A stretch of DNA of 64,000 nt. Origin: Clostridiales bacterium (GTDB taxonomy: Bacteria; Bacillota; Clostridia; Oscillospirales; CAG-272). Shown here piece by piece: positions 58,270-64,000 of the stretch. Every line of letters starts with the position of its first letter. Positions within the stretch are counted from its first letter, which is position 1. The DNA is taken from the NCBI GenBank assembly GCA_003523225.1, contig DPGK01000040.1, forward strand, positions 17,452 through 81,451, in the 5' to 3' direction. A program made the translations under genes and the position numbers. A model generated the notes under the pieces. That model was not told the origin of the DNA, did no database searches, and saw nothing but the letters and a program-made list of their open reading frames with translations.

Positions 58270-60702
58270 ATGTCTAATCTGATAATAATTGAGTCGCCCT
58301 TCAAGGCGACCGCAATCAAGAGCTACCTCGGCTCGGGATATAAGGTGGTTGCATCAAACGGGCATATCCGCGATCTGCCGAAAAGCACCTTCGGCATCGA
58401 CATTGATAATAACTTTGAGCCGCACTATATCAACATACGCGGCAAGGCGGATATAATCAATGAGATAAAAAAGGATGCGCGCAACGCGACGAAGGTCTAC
58501 TTTGCAACCGACCCTGACCGCGAGGGCGAGGCTATCTCGTGGCATCTTGCTACGGCTCTTGGGATCCCGATAGAGAAGACCCTGCGTGTGACCTTCAATT
58601 CCATCACCAAAACGGCGGTAAAGGAGGGCATCAAGCACCCGCGCTCAATTGACATGAATATTGTCAATGCCCAGCAGTCACGCCGCCTGCTTGACCGCAT
58701 TGTGGGCTATAAGCTCAGCCCTTTCCTTTGGAAAAAGGTTCAGCACGGGCTGTCGGCGGGCAGAGTTCAGTCGGTGGCAACACGTATTATTGTCGAGCGT
58801 GAGGAGGAGATACGCGCGTTCGTGCCTGTCGAGTACTGGACGGTAAGCGCAATGCTTTCCGACGGGCAGGTCAGCTTCCCGGTGAAATTCTGGGGAGACG
58901 AGAGCGGAAACCGCGTGGAGCTACACAGCGAGGAAGAAGCGAAACGCGTCACCTCTGCGGTCGAGGGAAAGCCATTTACCGTGCGCAGCATCAGGCGAGG
59001 AACAAAGGTAAAGACCCCGGCGCCTCCATTTATCACCTCAACGCTTCAGCAGGAGGCGTCACGTAAGCTGGGCTTTCAGGCATCGCGCACGATGAAGACC
59101 GCGCAGGAGCTTTACGAGGGAATTAATCTCGGAGCCGAGCTTGGCGGAACACAGGGTCTTATCACATATATGCGTACCGATTCACAGCGCGTCGCCGAGG
59201 AGGCTCAGACCGCCGCAAGGGCGCTTATCGTTGAAAAGTACGGCAAGGAATATTGCCCGGCATCGCCGCGCACCTACAAGACCGGAAAGTCCGCGCAGGA
59301 CGCGCACGAAGCTATACGTCCCGCAAGAGTCGAGCTTGAGCCGTCCGCCGTGCGTCAGCATCTGAGCGCCGACCAGTATAAGCTTTATAAGCTCATCTGG
59401 GAAAGATTTGTCTCAAGCCAGATGGAATCGGCGCGTCTTTCAACTCTTTCGGTCGACCTTGCAAACAGCGGATGGATATTCCGCACCGGAGGATATACCG
59501 TTTCTTTTGCCGGATATATGGCGGTCTATGAGGAATCGACCGATGATACACGGCGCAGTGACGACCACGACGCGGAGGGAGAAAATCCCGACCCGCGAAT
59601 TCCGGAGCTGCGTGAGGGGCAGAGCCTCAGTACAAACGAGGTGACGGCTCAGAAGCACTTCACCGAAGCACCGCCGCGTTACAATGACGCAACACTTGTT
59701 AAATTCCTTGAGGAAAAGGGCATCGGCAGACCGAGTACCTTTGCCACGATAATTTCCACAATAATATCCCGCGGATACGTCACCCGCGAGGGTAAGGCGC
59801 TTGTGCCGACACAGCTCGGCGAGGTCACGACCGCGCTTATGAAGGAGAGCTTTGCGGATATAGTGGACTACCGCTTTACCGCAAACATCGAAAACGAGCT
59901 TGACGCGGTGGAGAACGGCGAGACCACAATGCAGGAGGTGCTTTCCGGCTTCTGGAACGGTTTTTCCCGCGAGCTGGAGTGCGCCGAGGCGCGCATGAAG
60001 GATGAAAAGGTCACTGTCGAGCCGGAGCTTACCGATATTATATGTGACAAATGCGGCGCAACTATGGTCGTAAGGAACGGAAAGTACGGGAAGTTTGCCG
60101 CCTGTCCGAACTATCCGAACTGCCGCAACACAAAGCCGCTTAATCCGGACGGAACGCCCAAAACCGAGACGGCTGCAAAAGCCGAGCCGGTTCCCGGAAT
60201 GAAGTGCGAGCTCTGCGGAGGTCCTATGGTCCTGCGGCGCGGAAGATACGGCAGCTTTTATGCATGCGCCAATTATCCAAAGTGTAAATTCAACAAAAAG
60301 ATAGAGCATGAGCTTGAGGGCGTCAGCTGTCCCAAATGCGGCGGAAGAATGCTTATCAAACACGGCAGGAACCGCTCTGTATTTTACAGCTGTGAGCATT
60401 ATCCCGAATGCGATTTTTCCACATGGGATGTTCCGCTGCCGGAAAAATGCCCGAAGTGCGGAGGTATGCTTTTCCGCAAAAAGGGCAGAGGAGGCGGAAT
60501 AGTCTGCCATAATGAGGCGTGCGGATACCGCCGTGCGGCTGAAACCGAAAGCGGTGACGATGGCGAAAAGCTATCCGCATCGCGCAAAGCCGCCGGAGTT
60601 GCTTTGGAGGATTTTCCGCCGGAGGACAAGATGCCGGAGCTGCCCGAGGGATTTGAGGACGACCGTCCCCCGATGCCCGGAGACGAAGACGTGCCGTTCT
60701 GA
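58270..60702 (+). CDS. topA: DNA topoisomerase I
   Basis: This 810-residue type IA topoisomerase relaxes negative supercoils. TOPRIM domain first (MSNLIIIESPFKATAIKSYL, with DPDREGEA near residue 80). The active-site Tyr is in LITYMRTDSQRV near 300. The C-terminal end has four CxxC-type zinc-ribbon repeats at about 595-760 (CDKCG, CELCG, CPKCG, CPKCG). The last 50 residues are acidic. Clear ATG with AGAAAGGTTC ahead. It follows dprA by 50 bases. Confidence 0.97.
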   Translation: MSNLIIIESPFKATAIKSYLGSGYKVVASNGHIRDLPKSTFGIDIDNNFEPHYINIRGKADIINEIKKDARNATKVYFATDPDREGEAISWHLATALGIPIEKTLRVTFNSITKTAVKEGIKHPRSIDMNIVNAQQSRRLLDRIVGYKLSPFLWKKVQHGLSAGRVQSVATRIIVEREEEIRAFVPVEYWTVSAMLSDGQVSFPVKFWGDESGNRVELHSEEEAKRVTSAVEGKPFTVRSIRRGTKVKTPAPPFITSTLQQEASRKLGFQASRTMKTAQELYEGINLGAELGGTQGLITYMRTDSQRVAEEAQTAARALIVEKYGKEYCPASPRTYKTGKSAQDAHEAIRPARVELEPSAVRQHLSADQYKLYKLIWERFVSSQMESARLSTLSVDLANSGWIFRTGGYTVSFAGYMAVYEESTDDTRRSDDHDAEGENPDPRIPELREGQSLSTNEVTAQKHFTEAPPRYNDATLVKFLEEKGIGRPSTFATIISTIISRGYVTREGKALVPTQLGEVTTALMKESFADIVDYRFTANIENELDAVENGETTMQEVLSGFWNGFSRELECAEARMKDEKVTVEPELTDIICDKCGATMVVRNGKYGKFAACPNYPNCRNTKPLNPDGTPKTETAAKAEPVPGMKCELCGGPMVLRRGRYGSFYACANYPKCKFNKKIEHELEGVSCPKCGGRMLIKHGRNRSVFYSCEHYPECDFSTWDVPLPEKCPKCGGMLFRKKGRGGGIVCHNEACGYRRAAETESGDDGEKLSASRKAAGVALEDFPPEDKMPELPEGFEDDRPPMPGDEDVPF

Positions 60703-60730
60703 GCCACGCCGCAAAGGTTGATAACGTAAA

Positions 60731-62068
60731 ATGGATCTTATAAATGTATACGGTGCAGGGCTTGCCGGCTGCGAGGCGGCATGGCAGGCGGCGCAGCGCG
60801 GAGTAAAGGTAAGACTTTACGAAATGAAGCCGGAAAAGTTTACTCCTGCGCACCATTCCGAAAAATTCTGCGAGCTTGTCTGCTCAAACTCCCTCCGCTC
60901 AGACAGCGCCTCAAACGCGGTCGGTCTGCTCAAGGAGGAAATGCGGCGTATGTCGTCGCTTATTATGGAGGCGGCGGACGCCTGCCGCGTTCCCGCCGGC
61001 TCGGCGCTTGCGGTAGACCGTGAGGCGTTTTCGGGTTATGTGACCGAAAAAATACGGTCTCATCCGCTAATTGAGTGTATTTCCGGTGAGGTCTCGTCAG
61101 TTCCCGAGGGAGAGATAACCGTAATTGCGACAGGTCCGCTGACTTCTGCTCCTATGGCGGAGTATATTTCCGGCGAGCTTGGCTGTTCCGGACTGCACTT
61201 TTTTGACGCTGCTGCGCCTATCGTTGACGGCGAGACCGTCAACCTTGACATTGCCTTTTTTGCATCGCGATACGGCAAGGGGGATGCGGATTACCTCAAC
61301 TGCCCCATGACGCGCGAGCAGTACGACGCTTTTTACGATGCTCTTATCAGCGCGCGGGAAGCGGAGCTGCATGACTTTGACCGTGAGGAGCAGCAGGATC
61401 TGACTGTTTTTGAGGGATGTATGCCGGTAGAGGTCATGGCGCGGCGCGGACGGGACACGCTTCGCTTCGGTCCGCTTAAGCCGGTGGGACTGTCAGACCC
61501 GCGCCACCCGGATCGGCGCGATTATTACGCGGTGGTTCAGCTGCGCAAGGAGGACCGCGCGGGGACTATGTTCAACCTTGTCGGCTTTCAGACTCATCTT
61601 GCTTTCCCGGAGCAGAAAAGGGTATTTTCGATGATCCCGGGGCTTGAGAACGCCGAGTTTCTGCGATACGGCGTGATGCACCGCAACACATATCTTGACT
61701 CTCCCGGCAGGCTCGACGAAAGCTACGGGCTTATTTCCCGCCCCGGAGTATACTTTGCGGGGCAGATGACGGGAGTCGAGGGATATGTCGAGTCGGCAGC
61801 GTCCGGGCTTGTCGCGGGAATGTCTGCTGCGCGGCGCGCCCGCGGGCTTGCTCCTTTCGCGTTCCCGCGCGAGACAATGACGGGCGCTATGGCGTCATAT
61901 GTTGCGCACGGCTCGGAGGGCGGCTCGTTTGTCCCCATGAATGCAAATTTCGGTATTATCGCTCCTCTTGCGTCCCGCGTGCGCGGAGGAAAGAAAGCGC
62001 GGGGCGAGGCGTATGCCGCGCGTGCGCTTGAGACCCTTGCGGGGATCCTTGAAGAAGTAAAAGCGTGA
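60731..62068 (+). CDS. trmFO: tRNA uracil-54 C5-methyltransferase (folate/FAD)
   Basis: This 445-residue FAD enzyme makes ribothymidine-54 in tRNA with methylene-THF. Dinucleotide fold VYGAGLAGCEAAWQAAQRGV near residues 5-24. HSEKFCELVCSNSLRSDSA and GQMTGVEGYVESAASGLVAG are TrmFO-specific, and FAFPRETMTGAMASYV comes late. FARM-like Cys residues are in the expected zone (GLFMC-like not seen). ATG 60731 follows AAAGGTTGATAACGTAAA, ten or more bases downstream. 28 bases after topA. Confidence 0.95.
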   Translation: MDLINVYGAGLAGCEAAWQAAQRGVKVRLYEMKPEKFTPAHHSEKFCELVCSNSLRSDSASNAVGLLKEEMRRMSSLIMEAADACRVPAGSALAVDREAFSGYVTEKIRSHPLIECISGEVSSVPEGEITVIATGPLTSAPMAEYISGELGCSGLHFFDAAAPIVDGETVNLDIAFFASRYGKGDADYLNCPMTREQYDAFYDALISAREAELHDFDREEQQDLTVFEGCMPVEVMARRGRDTLRFGPLKPVGLSDPRHPDRRDYYAVVQLRKEDRAGTMFNLVGFQTHLAFPEQKRVFSMIPGLENAEFLRYGVMHRNTYLDSPGRLDESYGLISRPGVYFAGQMTGVEGYVESAASGLVAGMSAARRARGLAPFAFPRETMTGAMASYVAHGSEGGSFVPMNANFGIIAPLASRVRGGKKARGEAYAARALETLAGILEEVKA

Positions 62069-62070
62069 TT

Positions 62071-62101
62071 GCCGTCAGATAACGGCGGATATTTGTTTTT
62101 T
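62071..62101 (+). terminator. Weak terminator-like stem after trmFO
   Basis: GCCGT (62071-62075) pairs with ACGGC (62082-62086) over CAGATA, and a T-run follows about nine bases later (62096-62101). Too short a stem and too distant a run for certainty. A promoter for plsX may lie in TTGCTT (near 62101), but spacing to TACAGT/TATTAT is unclear. Confidence 0.35.
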
Positions 62102-62146
62102 GCTTCTTTATCAGTAAAACAATACAAACGGATACAGTATTATATT

Positions 62147-63214
62147 ATGATTATTATAGTTGATTGTATGGGCGGCGACAATGCGCCGCGTGAGGTCGTC
62201 CGTGGCGCTTATCTTGCGTCGCTCGAATATAATGCCAGCTTCATTCTTGTGGGTGATCGCGCGGCAATTGAAAATGTTGCAGCCGAGGACGGTATCGACC
62301 TTCGCCGGTTTGATATTGTAAACACCGAGTCCGTGATCGAAATGACCGACGACCCGGTGTCGGTAGTGCGCTCAAAAAGCAATTCTTCGATGAGCACGGC
62401 ACTGCGCCTGCTTGCCGACGGAAGGGGAGACGCAGTGGTCTCTACCGGCAATACCGGCGCGCTCTTTACCGGAGCGACGCTTATCGTGCGCAAGATAAAG
62501 GGCGTGCGCCGCGCGGCTATCGCAAGTATTCTGCCGATGTCGCCCCCGGTGCTGTTGCTCGACTCGGGCGCAAATGTCGTTGTTACCGATGAATACATTG
62601 AGCAGTTTGCCATTATGGGCAGCATATTCATGCACAAGGTGTACGGGCTTCAGGCGCCGCGCGTTGGACTTCTGAATAACGGCGCCGAGGAGTGCAAGGG
62701 AACCGAGCTTCAGCTTAAGAGCTATCGCAGACTAAGCGAGCTTCCGGGAATTAATTTTGTCGGAAATGTTGAAGCGGATAAGCTCTCCAAAAACGCGTGC
62801 GATGTGCTTGTGACCGATGGCTTTACCGGAAATATCCTGCTTAAATGTGTCGAGGGTATGGGCAAGATGATGCTTTCCACCATGAAAGACATCTTCTACG
62901 CCGATGCTGTATCCAAAATATCCGGTCTTCTTATCAAGGGAAAGATCGCAGATGTGAAAAAGCGATTTGATCCCTCCGAGTACGGCGGCGCTCCGCTGCT
63001 TGGAATTTCAAAGCCCGTCATAAAGGCACACGGGTCGTCAAACGCCAACGCGGTAAAAAACGCCATAAGACAGGCGATAAACTACGCAAATACCGGCGTT
63101 ATTATGAGTATTGTAAGAGAAATAAAGAGTTTTACTCCCGAACCTGCGCCGTCGCAGACTCAGGAGAGTGCGGAAGTATCCGAAAGGAGCCGTGAAAATG
63201 TCGGTGGAAAATAA
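62147..63214 (+). CDS. plsX: Phosphate acyltransferase PlsX
   Basis: This 355-residue protein makes acyl-phosphate from acyl-ACP, the first step of glycerolipid synthesis by the PlsX/PlsY route. IIIVDCMGGDNAPREVVRGA opens it. DGRGDAVVSTGNTGALFTGA and NNGAEECKGTELQLKSYRRL are signatures. The end is Ser/Pro/Gln-rich. Start at ATG 62147, where family conservation begins; a TTG at 62069 gives 26 odd residues. No clear Shine-Dalgarno precedes the ATG. It overlaps the rnc start by 17 bases. acpP, often between these genes, is missing. Confidence 0.94.
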   Translation: MIIIVDCMGGDNAPREVVRGAYLASLEYNASFILVGDRAAIENVAAEDGIDLRRFDIVNTESVIEMTDDPVSVVRSKSNSSMSTALRLLADGRGDAVVSTGNTGALFTGATLIVRKIKGVRRAAIASILPMSPPVLLLDSGANVVVTDEYIEQFAIMGSIFMHKVYGLQAPRVGLLNNGAEECKGTELQLKSYRRLSELPGINFVGNVEADKLSKNACDVLVTDGFTGNILLKCVEGMGKMMLSTMKDIFYADAVSKISGLLIKGKIADVKKRFDPSEYGGAPLLGISKPVIKAHGSSNANAVKNAIRQAINYANTGVIMSIVREIKSFTPEPAPSQTQESAEVSERSRENVGGK

Positions 63215-63959
63215 TATTCATTTTCCGGGAGAAAATCTTCTGCCGGAAAATGTAGGCGAGCTTGAAGAACGAATAGGTCACAGCTTCCGTAACCGTCAGC
63301 TTCTGCTTGAGGCGCTGACGCATTCCTCATACTCCAACGAGCACAGAGGGGAGCATCTGAACTGCAACGAAAGGCTGGAATTTCTCGGAGATTCGGTGCT
63401 TTCTGTGATAACGAGCGAGCATATTTTCCTTCGTTTTCCCGATAATCCGGAGGGTGAGCTGACGCGTATGCGCGCTGAGCTGGTGTGCGAAAAGGCGCTG
63501 TCGGTGTATGCGGGGGAAATCGGGCTTGGGAAGTATCTTCTGCTCGGAAACGGTGAAGAAAAAAATGGCGGCAGGGAGCGCAAATCCATACTTGCCGACG
63601 CTTTTGAGGCACTGCTGGCGGCGGTGTACCTTGACGGCGGAGACGACCCGGAGCCGGGAGCGGGAAAAGCTGCGGTCAAGAGGTATCTTCTGCCCCTTAT
63701 CGACGATATGACCGGAGAGATCCTGCGTATGTGGCACGGGGCGGATTACAAGACCCTGCTTCAGCAGCTTGTGCAACGCTCGGAGGGTGAGATCCTTGAG
63801 TATGTCACGGTAGATTCGTCGGGTCCCGACCACGCCAAGACATTCCGCGTTGAGGCAAGGCTTAATTCCAACATAATCGGCACCGGCAGCGCGCACAGCA
63901 AGCGCGCGGCGGAGCAGGAGGCTGCGCGTGAGGCGCTGGAGCTTTTCGGGGAGCTTTGA
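63198..63959 (+). CDS. rnc: Ribonuclease III
   Basis: This 253-residue double-strand RNA endonuclease has the catalytic signature NERLEFLGDSVLSVI near 48-62 and the second acidic block LADAFEALLAAVYLDGG. The double-stranded RNA-binding domain is at about 177-250, ending AEQEAAREALELFGEL. AAAGGAG lies about 9 bases before ATG 63198; a GTG at 63168 would add ten residues and is less likely. The gene is complete, and the window ends 41 bases after it with no recognisable feature. Confidence 0.96.
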   Translation: MSVENNIHFPGENLLPENVGELEERIGHSFRNRQLLLEALTHSSYSNEHRGEHLNCNERLEFLGDSVLSVITSEHIFLRFPDNPEGELTRMRAELVCEKALSVYAGEIGLGKYLLLGNGEEKNGGRERKSILADAFEALLAAVYLDGGDDPEPGAGKAAVKRYLLPLIDDMTGEILRMWHGADYKTLLQQLVQRSEGEILEYVTVDSSGPDHAKTFRVEARLNSNIIGTGSAHSKRAAEQEAAREALELFGEL

Positions 63960-64000
63960 TCTGATCTTACATTTATGATCGGCGGGGTCGCCGCGTGTCG

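Noticed and set aside
62069..62146. PlsX starting at TTG 62069
   Set aside because: The extra 26 residues are not like any PlsX start, and the frame runs through a possible terminator.
1..64000. CRISPR array, prophage, insertion sequence or integron
   Set aside because: No regularly spaced repeats, integrase, transposase, capsid or terminase frames, and no terminal inverted repeats found by reading.

Overview
The window looks like a chromosomal segment of a moderately GC-rich, spore-lineage Clostridium-type bacterium (class Clostridia; an Oscillospirales- or Christensenellales-like gut lineage is my guess, not proven). The reasons are the xseAB-ispA-tlyA-nadK-argR-recN order, a forespore sigma factor (SigG), a YtfJ/GerW family gene beside scpAB, two DacF-type carboxypeptidases, a T-box ahead of serS, and strong Shine-Dalgarno sites with frequent TTG/GTG starts. 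Nearly all of it is core genome: there are no rRNA or tRNA genes, no CRISPR array, and no phage, integrase or transposase genes.

Layout. 1-6.0 kb (+): exonuclease VII (xseA is cut by the window edge), prenyl synthase, TlyA, NAD kinase, ArgR, RecN and a small membrane protein. 6.2-10.7 kb (+): argS, yebC, a Wzx/MATE-type flippase and rplS with a terminator. 10.8-11.6 kb (+): sigG. 11.6-14.9 kb (-): a Crp/Fnr-like regulator followed by a SsuABC/TauABC-type ABC importer, read from a consensus sigma-A promoter. 15.0-20.7 kb (+): a hexose operon behind a 41-nt leader hairpin: nucleotidyltransferase, NahK-type kinase, galE, galM, CPBP protease and an SGNH esterase. 20.8-24.1 kb (+): dacF, pgi and a P-loop protein. 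24.2-28.7 kb (+): guaB (of the Tritrichomonas foetus type), radC and a receiver-like wHTH protein, then T-box and serS.

28.7-31.5 kb (-): a lipoprotein with a metallo-beta-lactamase fold and a slipin. A 600-base hairpin-rich non-coding stretch follows. 32.1-41.0 kb (-): one long run, lon-engB-M50 protease-scpA-scpB-DUF2953-ytfJ-dacF-rluB-small protein, closed by a terminator. 41.0-42.2 kb (-): an anchored protein and rnhA. 42.4-47.5 kb: an E2-like acyltransferase (+), a TcdA-like E1 enzyme (-), then Nudix, MFS and GDPD genes (+). 47.5-54.3 kb: a DUF4965 protein (-), a frameshifted NAGPA-type gene with a membrane protein (+), a minimal SufC-SufB pair (-) and a GHL10-like lipoprotein (-). 54.4-55.9 kb (+): infC-rpmI-rplT with an attenuator leader; infC appears to start at AUA. 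56.0-64.0 kb (+): a SpoU methyltransferase, dprA, topA, trmFO, plsX and rnc.

The points I would look at first are the hexose operon, which has a NahK-like kinase and a nucleotidyltransferase but no galT and so may use UTP directly; its leader hairpin; the AUA start of infC; the protist-like IMP dehydrogenase; the frameshift at an A6 tract near 49.9 kb; and a stem-plus-Shine-Dalgarno cassette shared by argS and the P-loop gene. No database search was possible. Family names come from motifs and remembered homologues, and RNA structures were paired by eye.
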